The notes under the pieces were generated by a model. The model was not told where the DNA came from. It saw nothing but the letters and a program-made list of their open reading frames with translations, and searched no databases. The translations under genes were made by a program, and so were the position numbers. Below, piece by piece: positions 7,902 to 15,165 of a DNA stretch of 34,782 nt (positions within the stretch are counted from its first letter, which is position 1; every line of letters starts with the position of its first letter). Origin of the DNA: an uncultured Dysosmobacter sp. (GTDB lineage Bacteria > Bacillota > Clostridia > Oscillospirales > Oscillospiraceae); assembly GCA_934504065.1 (NCBI GenBank), contig CAKSVQ010000012.1, positions 1 through 34,782 of the forward strand, in the 5' to 3' direction.

Positions 7902-8084
7902 TCGAACAAGTGGCTTTGCCACTTGTTCGAGAAAACTTCGCTTCGCTCCGTGCCTCGGTTGGCCGCTGTGCGGCCAATTCGACACACGCTCCGCGCAAAG
8001 TGTGTTCTGCCACGCACGTGTCGCGGCAGAACACGGATTTTATACCTTTCACGTCTGCGGACGTGAAACTCTGCGAGGCTTTTT
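7902..8084 (-). repeat. Multi-hairpin repeat element, copy A
   Basis: A series of hairpins fills the gap between two convergent genes: 7902-7930 (13 bp, core aagtggc/gccactt, loop ttt), 7959-7977 (ttggccgc/gcggccaa), 8002-8034 (gtgttctgcc/ggcagaacac) and 8047-8068 (tttcacgtc/gacgtgaaa). The segment aactctgcgaggctttt follows at 8067-8083. Read on the minus strand this gives aaaagcctcgcagagtt, then a hairpin, a second long hairpin, and finally the aagtggc hairpin. The same order is found on the plus strand at 26687-26842. Stems differ in sequence but keep pairing. There is no coding capacity. It may be a mobile palindromic element or a structured RNA or terminator; the strand given is that of the shared order. 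Confidence 0.65.
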
Positions 8085-8093
8085 CGAAAATCT

Positions 8094-8633
8094 TTAAACA
8101 GCTTTCCCCATGGCGAAGGCCTGCTCCAGCGCCGCGTGGCCCTGAATCTCACCCGGGGCGGTCACGCCGCCCGCAAACACGCTGCCTGCCAGCCGCGCCT
8201 TTTCAAAGCAGTCGATCCAGCCGCAAAGGCCGCTTTGCACCCGCTCCGGCACAAAGGGCGCGTCCTCCGCGGCGGCGGAAAGCAGATAAATGTCCCGGAA
8301 GGCGTAGTCCCACCCGTAGAGCAGATTGCTGCGGTCCAGCAGGGTCTTCATCTGTCCGCTCATCTCATAATAATAGATGGGCGTTGCAAAAGCGATCACC
8401 TCGGCGCCCCGCATTTTTTCAATGATGGCAATGGCATCGTCCTGGATCACACAGCGCTGGGTCTGCTGGCAGACAAGGCAGCCCCGGCAGAAGTGCAGAT
8501 CGATCCCCCGGAGGGAAACCGTCTCCACATCATGCCCCGCCTGCCGCGCGCCGTCGGCAAAGGCGCGGGCCAGCTGCTCGGAATTGCTGTGGGTCCTTGG
8601 ACTAGTGCTGATGACCAGCACACGTTTCGGCAT
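8094..8633 (-). CDS. Flavodoxin-like NAD(P)H-dependent oxidoreductase (FMN reductase family)
   Basis: A 179-residue cytoplasmic flavoprotein of the NADPH-dependent FMN reductase / multimeric flavodoxin family. The FMN phosphate loop is STSPRTHSNSEQL near residues 9-21. A cysteine cluster FCRGCLVCQQTQRC lies near residues 48-61, and FATPIYYYEMSGQMKTLLDR near 85-105 is the second FMN-binding loop typical of the family. The cysteine spacing (C-x2-C-x5-C) resembles that of iron-sulfur flavoproteins but is common in members without a known cluster, so a cluster is not claimed. The start is supported by ggggagg 8 nt upstream and a good promoter. Its substrate is unknown; family members reduce quinones, nitro compounds, metal ions or free flavins. 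Confidence 0.87.
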   Translation of the reverse strand: MPKRVLVISTSPRTHSNSEQLARAFADGARQAGHDVETVSLRGIDLHFCRGCLVCQQTQRCVIQDDAIAIIEKMRGAEVIAFATPIYYYEMSGQMKTLLDRSNLLYGWDYAFRDIYLLSAAAEDAPFVPERVQSGLCGWIDCFEKARLAGSVFAGGVTAPGEIQGHAALEQAFAMGKAV

Positions 8634-8668
8634 ATCAATATCCTCCCCATTCAGAACGTTCTTTTGCA

Positions 8669-8697
8669 GTTATATCCGAAACTCCGCCCGCCGTCAA
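8669..8697 (-). promoter_or_regulatory. Promoter of the flavodoxin-like gene
   Basis: On the minus strand TTGACG (8692-8697) and TATAAC (8669-8674) with a 17-nt spacer, 36 nt upstream of the start codon. Confidence 0.75.
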
Positions 8698-8709
8698 GTA
8701 TCTTGATAA

Positions 8710-8746
8710 AACCCCACCCCTCCGCCAAAAGCAGAGGGGTGGGGTT
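8710..8746 (-). terminator. Terminator of hppA
   Basis: Perfect 13-bp GC-rich stem (8710-8722 with 8734-8746). On the minus strand it is followed by ttttatc. It separates hppA from the flavodoxin-like gene. Confidence 0.85.
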
Positions 8747-8777
8747 CGTCTCTCAAAAAAGCGGCGCGGAGGCAGGC

Positions 8778-10865
8778 TCACAGCAGGTTCATCAGGTTAA
8801 AGGCAAGGATCAGCCCGGAGAAGACGATAGACACGGTGGAGCAGAGCTTAATGAGGATGTTCAGGGACGGACCGGAGGTATCCTTGAAGGGGTCGCCCAC
8901 GGTGTCGCCCACCACGGCAGCCTTATGGCAGTCGGAGCCCTTGCCGCCATGATGGCCGGATTCGATGTACTTCTTGGCGTTATCCCATGCACCACCCGCG
9001 TTGGACATGAACACGGCCATGGCAAAGCCCGTGACGGACACGCCGCCCAGCAGTCCCACAACGCCCAAGGGCCCTAGGATCAGGCCCGTGGCAATGGGCA
9101 CGATGATGGCAAGCAGCGCGGGGGCCACCATTTCATGCAGCGCACCCTTGGTGCACAGCCCCACGCAGGAAGCGTAGTCCGGGTCGGCCTTGTATTCCAT
9201 GATGCCCGGAATCTCCTTGAACTGGCGGCGCACCTCCACCACGATGGACTGGGCGGCCTTCTGCACCGCGCTCATGGTGAAAGCAGAGAACACAAAGGTC
9301 AGCATCGCGCCGATGAACAGTCCCACCAGCACCATGGGGTTGGTCAGCGTCAGGTCCAGCACCTCTTCGGTGTTGCTCTGCACGATGTCCACATAGCTCA
9401 CCAGCAGGGCCAGCGCCGTCAGCGACGCCGAGCCGATGGCAAAGCCCTTTCCGGTGGCGGCAGTGGTGTTGCCCAGAGAGTCCAGCGCGTCGGTGCGATC
9501 GCGGACACTCTCCGGCAGGCCGCTCATTTCGGCAATGCCGCCCGCGTTGTCGGCCACGGGGCCGTAAGCGTCGGTCGCAAGGGTGATGCCCAGCGTGGAG
9601 AGCATGCCCACGCCCGCAATGCCGATGCCGTACAGGCCCAGATTGAACGAGGACCCGCCGCCTGCGGCAAAGAAGCTGATGATCACAGCCGCCGCCACAA
9701 TGAGGATGGAGGTCATGGTGGATTTCAATCCCAGAGAAATGCCGCCGATGATGATGGTGGCGGAGCCCGTCTCCGATGCAGCGGCCAGCTCCTGCGTAGG
9801 CTTATACGTATCGGAGGTATAATACTCGGTAAAATAGCCGATGGCGCAGCCGCCGATCAGGCCGCAGAGGATGGCCACATACACGCCCATATTGCCAAGG
9901 ATGGCATAGGTCAGCGGCGCGGCCAGCACCGCCGCCAGCACGGCCGCAGTATAGGTCCCGGTGCGCAGGCTCTTGAGCAGGGACTCCTGCGTGGCATCCT
10001 CCCGGGTCTTGACGAGGAACGAGCCAAAGATGGAGCACAGAATGCCGCACACGCCCAGCGCCAGCGGCAGCAGCATCCCCTTGAAGCCGTATCCGGCCAC
10101 GCCGCCCAGCGCGAACGTTGCCAGAATGGAGCCCACATAGGATTCATACAGGTCGGCGCCCATGCCGGCCACATCGCCCACGTTATCGCCCACGTTATCG
10201 GCGATGGTGGCAGGGTTGCGGGGGTCATCCTCGGGGATGCCCGCTTCCACCTTGCCCACAAGGTCGGCGCCCACGTCGGCGGCCTTGGTGTAAATGCCGC
10301 CGCCCACACGGGCAAACAGCGCCATGAAGGAAGCGCCCATGCCGTTCATGACCATGATGTTGCCAAGCTGCACGGGATCATCGATGCCGAAAGCATAGCG
10401 CAGCAGGAAGAACCACATGGTAATATCCAGCATGCCCAATCCCACCACGGTGAAGCCCATGACCGAGCCGGAGGAAAACGCCACCCGCAGGCCCTTATTC
10501 AGGCTCTCGGAGGCGGCCTGCGCGGTGCGGGCATTAGAATTGGTGGCGATCTTCATGCCGATGAAGCCCGCCAGCATGGAAAACACGCCGCCGGTGACAA
10601 AGGCAAAGGGGGTGAATTTAGACAGCATCCGCCCGCCAGTGCCGAAGGCCATGGCCAGCAGCGCAAGGAACACCACCACAAACACCTTGAACACCGTGGT
10701 GTACTGCTGCTTGAGATAGGCGTTGGCGCCTGCGCGGATATTTGCCGCGATCTTTTGCATCTTTTCGGTGCCCTCGGAATAGGTCATGACCTTCTTTGCC
10801 TGCGTGAGAGCAAACAGCCCGGCAACGACAGCCCCTAGGAAACCGATCCAAAAAAGGTTTTCCAT
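8778..10865 (-). CDS. hppA: Membrane-bound ion-pumping pyrophosphatase, K+-dependent type
   Basis: It couples hydrolysis of cytoplasmic pyrophosphate to export of H+ and/or Na+ across the membrane. The 695-residue protein has about 16 hydrophobic helices. Signature segments include YTKAADVGADLVGKVEAGIP near 190-210 (substrate and Mg2+ site), DNVGDNVGDVAGMGADL just after it, EYYTS near 345 and a C-terminal GDTVGDPFKDTSGPS. The GNTTAA motif near residue 464 has Ala where K+-independent enzymes carry Lys, indicating the K+-dependent subfamily, which includes both Na+ and H+ pumps. Which ion is pumped cannot be told here. An ATG at 10865 is preferred over the upstream GTG at 10874, because the aaggag site is directly abutting the GTG but 8 nt before the ATG. 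It is monocistronic, with its own promoter and terminator. Confidence 0.96.
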   Translation of the reverse strand: MENLFWIGFLGAVVAGLFALTQAKKVMTYSEGTEKMQKIAANIRAGANAYLKQQYTTVFKVFVVVFLALLAMAFGTGGRMLSKFTPFAFVTGGVFSMLAGFIGMKIATNSNARTAQAASESLNKGLRVAFSSGSVMGFTVVGLGMLDITMWFFLLRYAFGIDDPVQLGNIMVMNGMGASFMALFARVGGGIYTKAADVGADLVGKVEAGIPEDDPRNPATIADNVGDNVGDVAGMGADLYESYVGSILATFALGGVAGYGFKGMLLPLALGVCGILCSIFGSFLVKTREDATQESLLKSLRTGTYTAAVLAAVLAAPLTYAILGNMGVYVAILCGLIGGCAIGYFTEYYTSDTYKPTQELAAASETGSATIIIGGISLGLKSTMTSILIVAAAVIISFFAAGGGSSFNLGLYGIGIAGVGMLSTLGITLATDAYGPVADNAGGIAEMSGLPESVRDRTDALDSLGNTTAATGKGFAIGSASLTALALLVSYVDIVQSNTEEVLDLTLTNPMVLVGLFIGAMLTFVFSAFTMSAVQKAAQSIVVEVRRQFKEIPGIMEYKADPDYASCVGLCTKGALHEMVAPALLAIIVPIATGLILGPLGVVGLLGGVSVTGFAMAVFMSNAGGAWDNAKKYIESGHHGGKGSDCHKAAVVGDTVGDPFKDTSGPSLNILIKLCSTVSIVFSGLILAFNLMNLL

Positions 10866-10896
10866 TGTTTCCACTCCTTGCTTGTTTTGTAAGAAT

Positions 10897-10924
10897 ATTT
10901 TAACACATATGAACAGTTTTTCAA
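10897..10924 (-). promoter_or_regulatory. Promoter of hppA
   Basis: Minus-strand TTGAAA (10919-10924) and TAAAAT (10897-10902) with a 16-nt spacer. The AT-rich stretch beyond it, 10925-11079, shows no gene or clear structure. Confidence 0.65.
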
Positions 10925-11079
10925 GTAACTATTTTCTCACTTTTTACGCAAACGTTATAACTTTTACGTTTTGCATAAAGGTTACCAGAATCATCCGTGC
11001 AAAATTGCTTTTTTTGCGTAATATTTTTCGAAAAATCAATAGTTTTGTAGCGCAATTATTGTTATACAAATAACAAAGA

Positions 11080-11110
11080 AACACCCTGAGCCGATTTAGC
11101 TCAGGGTGTT
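11080..11110 (-). terminator. Terminator of the small lipoprotein gene
   Basis: Perfect 12-bp stem aacaccctgagc (11080-11091) / gctcagggtgtt (11099-11110). On the minus strand a T-rich tract (tttctttgttattt) follows. Confidence 0.85.
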
Positions 11111-11162
11111 CGTAAATTTTTCGTGGTGATCGCTCACTTTTTTGCATGTTTTTTGCGTTTTG

Positions 11163-11804
11163 TCAATAGACCAGACGGAATTCGGAAAAGCCCCAGCGGC
11201 CATCCTCCAGCACATAGGGGAAGGACCAGCACTCCATTCCGGTGACAATGCCCTCCTCCTGATCCACCAGATCCACCGAGACGTTGACATAAAAATCATA
11301 TGCGCCGCCCTGCTCCACTTCCACATCCACGCCGCCCCGGCCCGCAGTGCGGCTGCGGCCCTCTCCGGTGACATACAGCGCCCCGTCAATATCCCGGTAG
11401 GAGATGCGGCCCTCCTCGCCGGAGAGCAGGCGGTCGGTCAGGCTCTGGGTGAACACACTGCGCAGCTCCAGCCGCAGATCGTCCAGCGTTCCATAGCCGG
11501 ACTGGTTGACCCGGCGGTAAACCGTGCCGTCCTCCGTGCGCGTTTCGCCGCTGTCGGTCAAGGGGGTGAGGTCAAACCAGCCGTACAGCTTCACGGCGCG
11601 GTCATAATCCCCCCGGATCTCCTCCTCGGTGGGCATCCGGGCCGTGGACTCCACCTGCGCGGCCTCCATGGTCACGGTCTCCCCCGTCTGCACCGGGGAT
11701 TCCGGCGCAGCGCTGGCAGGCACGGCCTCCTGCTCCGCCTCTTGACCGCAGCCGCAAAGCAGCAGCGCCAGCAGCAATCCCGGCAGCCAAATCTTTCTCC
11801 TCAT
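11163..11804 (-). CDS. Putative secreted lipoprotein of unknown function
   Basis: A 213-residue protein beginning MRRKIWLPGLLLALLLCGC, a lipoprotein signal with lipobox-like LCGC. A Glu/Ala/Ser-rich linker follows, then one globular domain of about 140 residues with segments YGWFDLTPL, SVFTQSLTDRLLSG and a C-terminal GRWGFSEFRLVY. No characterised family is recognised with confidence. The general plan, a lipoprotein with a short domain of alternating strands, recalls cell-wall-associated inhibitor or assembly lipoproteins, but that is only a resemblance. The start at 11804 follows aaggagaggg; the in-frame ATG at 11846 has no ribosome binding site. It is monocistronic, with a strong terminator behind it. 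A promoter in the AT-rich stretch 11900-11985 is likely, but I could not single out one. Confidence 0.75.
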   Translation of the reverse strand: MRRKIWLPGLLLALLLCGCGQEAEQEAVPASAAPESPVQTGETVTMEAAQVESTARMPTEEEIRGDYDRAVKLYGWFDLTPLTDSGETRTEDGTVYRRVNQSGYGTLDDLRLELRSVFTQSLTDRLLSGEEGRISYRDIDGALYVTGEGRSRTAGRGGVDVEVEQGGAYDFYVNVSVDLVDQEEGIVTGMECWSFPYVLEDGRWGFSEFRLVY

Positions 11805-11984
11805 GGCCTCCCTCTCCTTTTTCAACGTCACCGCCTGCCCACACACCCGGCAGACGAAGGGTCACAAAGCACGCGCAAACCGTCAAAACTCCCAATTTTT
11901 CAGGCAAGCTGCTCTTCTATTTATAAATTATCATAGACAGGAGAAAATTTCCACGATAATTTTTCCATTTCCGACAATTTTTTT

Positions 11985-12017
11985 CAAAAAAAAGAAAACC
12001 CACGCCCATCGGCGTGG
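11985..12017 (-). terminator. Terminator of the 26-residue peptide gene
   Basis: Stem ccacgcc (12000-12006) / ggcgtgg (12011-12017) with a 4-nt loop. On the minus strand it is followed by gttttcttttttttg. Confidence 0.88.
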
Positions 12018-12037
12018 TTCTGCTTTCTTTTCTTCCA

Positions 12038-12118
12038 TTAGCGCTCGCTCTCAGACCAGACATCCAGGAAAACCAGATCGTCCACATCCTCCAGCAGCAG
12101 GGCATCCAAAAAAGACAT
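12038..12118 (-). CDS. Candidate 26-residue acidic peptide gene
   Basis: A complete miniature gene. ATG at 12116-12118, stop TAA at 12038-12040, and a near-perfect Shine-Dalgarno site aaaggagga (12126-12134) 7 nt upstream. The peptide begins MSFLDALLLED, continues with VDDLVFLDV and ends WSESER. It is acidic and amphipathic, with Leu/Val alternating with Asp/Glu, and has no Lys or signal sequence. It is flanked by a good promoter and a strong terminator, so its transcript would be only about 120-140 nt. I do not recognise a family. It could act as a small regulatory or protein-binding peptide, or the transcript could be a small RNA that is incidentally translated. No downstream gene lies close enough for it to be a leader peptide: the next minus-strand gene is behind the terminator. 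Confidence 0.68.
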   Translation of the reverse strand: MSFLDALLLEDVDDLVFLDVWSESER

Positions 12119-12150
12119 TGCAGCGTCCTCCTTTCTCATTTGATGGCTTT

Positions 12151-12179
12151 ATTATAGCAATCCGTGCACGGACACGCAA
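12151..12179 (-). promoter_or_regulatory. Promoter with a palindromic spacer, for the 26-residue peptide gene
   Basis: Minus-strand TTGCGT (12174-12179) and a perfect TATAAT (12151-12156) with a 17-nt spacer. The spacer contains the perfect 12-bp palindrome TCCGTGCACGGA (12161-12172). Its position between the -35 and -10 is that of a repressor operator or a MerR-type activator site. Confidence 0.75.
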
Positions 12180-12312
12180 GATTCGAAATGAACATTTATC
12201 ATAAAATCAGCTATCCTTTTTTGTGCAGTTTGTCAACTCTTTCTCTTTCTCCCGCAGACAGGCTGCCGCTCTGCCGCCGCAAATCTTCTGCGGTGGAATG
12301 CGCCCTCACGCC

Positions 12313-12340
12313 TTGCCAAGCGGCAGTTTCGTGATATAAT
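12313..12340 (+). promoter_or_regulatory. Promoter of the metallophosphoesterase-mnmG operon
   Basis: TTGCCA (12313-12318) and TATAAT (12335-12340) with a 16-nt spacer. Transcription would start near 12347. The preceding stretch 12180-12312 holds no gene, only an imperfect hairpin near 12281-12303. Confidence 0.7.
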
Positions 12341-12379
12341 AAAGTGTTATTGCAGAATATTCAGAGGGAGGCCGCGCAA

Positions 12380-13246
12380 ATGGCAAACCACCCCCATCGG
12401 CGGCGATGGCGGCTCGCGCTCCTGCTTTTTATGATCGCTGCCGCCGTGTACTGGGGCAACACGACCCTGCAAACCACATGGGAAGACCCCGTGTTTTCCA
12501 CGCTCCCCGCAGAGTTTGACGGGATGCGGGTCGTACAGCTCAGCGACCTGCACAGCCGGGAATTCGGCCCGGACAACGCCGACCTTTTTCAAACCGCCGC
12601 GCAGGCGGAGCCGGACTATATCTTTCTCACCGGAGATCTGGTGGACGAACATGACAGCGATCCCATTCCCTATGCCCGGCAGGTGGGTGAAGGTCTCAGC
12701 GCCATTGCCCCGGTCTATTTCGTCACCGGTAACCACGAATGGGCCCACGGCCCCGCCGCGGTGGAGGCCTTGAAGACCACCCTGCGGGAGTCTGGCGTCA
12801 CGGTGCTCTCCAACGAATTCGTGCCGCTGGAGCGAAATGGCGGCACCATTTTGCTGGCGGGGCTGGACGATCCCAATGGCTACGCCGACCAGACATCGCC
12901 GGAGACCGTCGCCGCCCGGCTGTATGCCGCGTGGGGCGACCCCTTTTGGCTGCTGCTGGCCCACCGCAACACGTTTTTCAATGGCCGCTACTGCCGTCTC
13001 GGCGCGGACCTGATCTTCAGCGGCCATGCCCACGGCGGCATCTGGCGCCTGCCCTTTACCGACGGGCTGGTGGACACCAATTTGACGCTGCTGCCCTCGT
13101 TCACCAACGGCTTTTACCACTGCACCGATGAAAACTGCCCCGGGGGTGAGGTGTATGTCTCCCGCGGGCTGGGCAACTCGCCTGCCTGGGCCTTTCGCCT
13201 GTTCAACCGCCCGCAGGTGGCGGTGCTGACCTTTCATAAAGGATGA
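12380..13246 (+). CDS. Membrane-anchored calcineurin-like metallophosphoesterase
   Basis: A 288-residue protein with an N-terminal basic stretch and one membrane helix (LALLLFMIAAAVYWG), followed by a YkuE/YaeI-type metallophosphoesterase domain facing outward. Metal ligands are visible in order: QLSDLHS, LTGDLVDEHD, VTGNHEW, LLLAHRN and FSGHAHGG. Together these form the dimetal centre. Related YkuE-like proteins are cell-wall-associated or act on lipid-linked substrates such as UDP-diacylglucosamine, but the substrate here is unknown. The start at 12380 is chosen for its gggagg site and because the promoter would start transcription at about 12347, just past the upstream GTG at 12344. The mnmG start codon follows only 4 nt after its stop, so the two genes form an operon. 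Confidence 0.88.
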   Translation: MANHPHRRRWRLALLLFMIAAAVYWGNTTLQTTWEDPVFSTLPAEFDGMRVVQLSDLHSREFGPDNADLFQTAAQAEPDYIFLTGDLVDEHDSDPIPYARQVGEGLSAIAPVYFVTGNHEWAHGPAAVEALKTTLRESGVTVLSNEFVPLERNGGTILLAGLDDPNGYADQTSPETVAARLYAAWGDPFWLLLAHRNTFFNGRYCRLGADLIFSGHAHGGIWRLPFTDGLVDTNLTLLPSFTNGFYHCTDENCPGGEVYVSRGLGNSPAWAFRLFNRPQVAVLTFHKG

Positions 13247-13250
13247 TGTT

Positions 13251-15119
13251 ATGACTGAATTTCACGCCGGAAATTTTGAGATCGCCGTGATCGGCGCAGG
13301 CCACGCGGGCATTGAAGCCGCGCTGGCCGCCGCCCGGCTGGGGCTTGAGACCATTGTGTTCACCATCAATCTGGACGCGGTAGGCAATATGCCCTGCAAC
13401 CCCGCCATCGGCGGCACCGGAAAGGGCCACCTTGTCCGGGAACTGGACGCGCTGGGCGGCGAGATGGCCAAAGCCGCCGACGAATGCTGCATCCAATACC
13501 GCCTTTTGAACAAGGGCAAGGGCCCCGCCGTGTGGAGCCTGCGGGCGCAGGCCGACCGCAGGAGGTATCAGGAGCGGATGAAGCTGGCGCTGGAGCGCCA
13601 GCCCCACCTGACCGTCCGGCAGGGCGAGGTGGTGGAGGTCCGCACGGAAAACGGCACGGTCAGCGCCGTGGTGCTGGCCACCGGGGCGGTATTCTCCGTG
13701 CGCGCCGTCATCCTTGCCACCGGGACCTATCTCCACGGCCGCACCATTGTGGGCGAATGTGTGGAGGACTCCGGCCCCGACGGGATGCACGCCGCCCTGC
13801 GCCTGACGGATTCCCTGCTGCGTCTGGGGCTGCCCCTGCGCCGCTTCAAAACCGGAACGCCCCCCCGGGTCAACGCCCGCACCGTGGATTTTGACGAGAT
13901 GGAAGTGCAGCCCGGCGATGCGCTGCCCGTCCCCTTTTCCTATTCCACCGTCTCGCCGCCGGATAACTCCGCCGTGTGCTGGCTGACGTGGACCACAGAG
14001 GAGACCAAGCGCATCGTGCAGGAAAATCTGGACCGCGCCCCCATTTACTCCGGGGTGATCGAGGGCGTCGGCCCCCGGTACTGCCCCAGCTTTGAAACGA
14101 AGATCGTCCGCTTTCCGGACAAGCAGCGCCACCAGCTTTTCATCGAGCCCATGGGCCTGCACACGGAAGAGATGTATATTCAGGGCTTCTCCTCCTCCAT
14201 GCCGGAGGAGGTGCAGATACAGATGCTGCACAGCGTCCCCGGTTTGCGGCGGGCCGTGATGACCCGCCCGGCCTACGCCATTGAATATGACTGCATCGAC
14301 CCGCTGGCCCTCACCGCCGCGCTGGAGGTAAAGGCCGTGCCGGGGCTTTACGGCGCGGGCCAGTTCAACGGCTCCTCCGGCTATGAGGAGGCCGCCGTGC
14401 AGGGCTTTGTAGCAGGCGTCAACGCCGCCCGGAAGCTGAAAGGCGAGCCGCCCTTCATTCTCTCCCGATCCGAGAGCTATATCGGCACCCTGATCGACGA
14501 TCTGGTGACCAAGGGCACCAACGAGCCTTACCGTATCATGACCTCCCGCAGCGAATATCGGTTGCTGCTGCGGCAGGATAACGCCGACCAGCGCCTGACC
14601 CGCCGGGGCTATGAGATCGGCCTCCAGCCTAAAGAGCGGCTGGAAGCCGTAGAGGCAAAATACGCTGCCGTGCAGCGGGAAATCCACCGCCTTGCCCACA
14701 CGGGCGCGGCTCCCTCCCCCGCCCTTACCGCCTTCCTTTCGGAAAAGGGCACGGCGGATGTGCCGGACGGCTGCACGCTGCTCTCGCTGCTCCGCCGTCC
14801 CCAGCTCCACTATGCCGAGCTGTCCCCCTTTGACCCCGACCGTCCTCCGCTCCCGGCGGACGTGCAGGAGCAGGTGGAAATCTCCGTGAAATATGAGGGC
14901 TATATCCAGCGCCAGCAAAAACAGGTGGACGACCTGCGCAAAATGGAGCGTCACAAGCTCCCCCCTGATTTGGACTACAACACCATTCAGGGGCTGCGGC
15001 TGGAGGCCCGGGAAAAGCTCACCGCCATCCGCCCGCTGGACCTGGGACAGGCCAGCCGCATCAGCGGCGTATCCCCGGCGGATGTGGCCGCGCTGATGAT
15101 CTGGCTGGAACGGCGTTAA
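13251..15119 (+). CDS. mnmG: tRNA uridine-5-carboxymethylaminomethyl(34) synthesis enzyme MnmG
   Basis: FAD- and NADH-dependent enzyme that works with the GTPase MnmE to add (carboxymethyl)aminomethyl to U34 of tRNAs reading NNA/NNG codons. The 622-residue length is normal. The FAD-binding Rossmann motif is IGAGHAGIEAALAAARLG near residues 15-32. It is followed by MPCNPAIGGTGKGHLVRE, characteristic of the GidA family, and by ILATGTYLHG. The C-terminal domain has YIGTLIDDLVTKGTNEPYR and the conserved tail RISGVSPADVAALMIWL. The start follows aaaggatg and lies 4 nt after the metallophosphoesterase gene. MnmE is not in the window. Confidence 0.97.
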   Translation: MTEFHAGNFEIAVIGAGHAGIEAALAAARLGLETIVFTINLDAVGNMPCNPAIGGTGKGHLVRELDALGGEMAKAADECCIQYRLLNKGKGPAVWSLRAQADRRRYQERMKLALERQPHLTVRQGEVVEVRTENGTVSAVVLATGAVFSVRAVILATGTYLHGRTIVGECVEDSGPDGMHAALRLTDSLLRLGLPLRRFKTGTPPRVNARTVDFDEMEVQPGDALPVPFSYSTVSPPDNSAVCWLTWTTEETKRIVQENLDRAPIYSGVIEGVGPRYCPSFETKIVRFPDKQRHQLFIEPMGLHTEEMYIQGFSSSMPEEVQIQMLHSVPGLRRAVMTRPAYAIEYDCIDPLALTAALEVKAVPGLYGAGQFNGSSGYEEAAVQGFVAGVNAARKLKGEPPFILSRSESYIGTLIDDLVTKGTNEPYRIMTSRSEYRLLLRQDNADQRLTRRGYEIGLQPKERLEAVEAKYAAVQREIHRLAHTGAAPSPALTAFLSEKGTADVPDGCTLLSLLRRPQLHYAELSPFDPDRPPLPADVQEQVEISVKYEGYIQRQQKQVDDLRKMERHKLPPDLDYNTIQGLRLEAREKLTAIRPLDLGQASRISGVSPADVAALMIWLERR

Positions 15120-15165
15120 TACGCCGCAAGTAAAATTGGTAGGAAACCTTACAGGAGGAACCCTT

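Noticed and set aside
7902..8084. CRISPR-like array in the hairpin-rich gap
   Set aside because: The hairpins are different from one another, not direct repeats with regular spacers, and no cas genes are present.
9135..10838. 567-codon open frame opposite hppA
   Set aside because: A His/Gly/Gln-rich shadow of the hppA codon bias with no recognisable domain. hppA itself is unambiguous.
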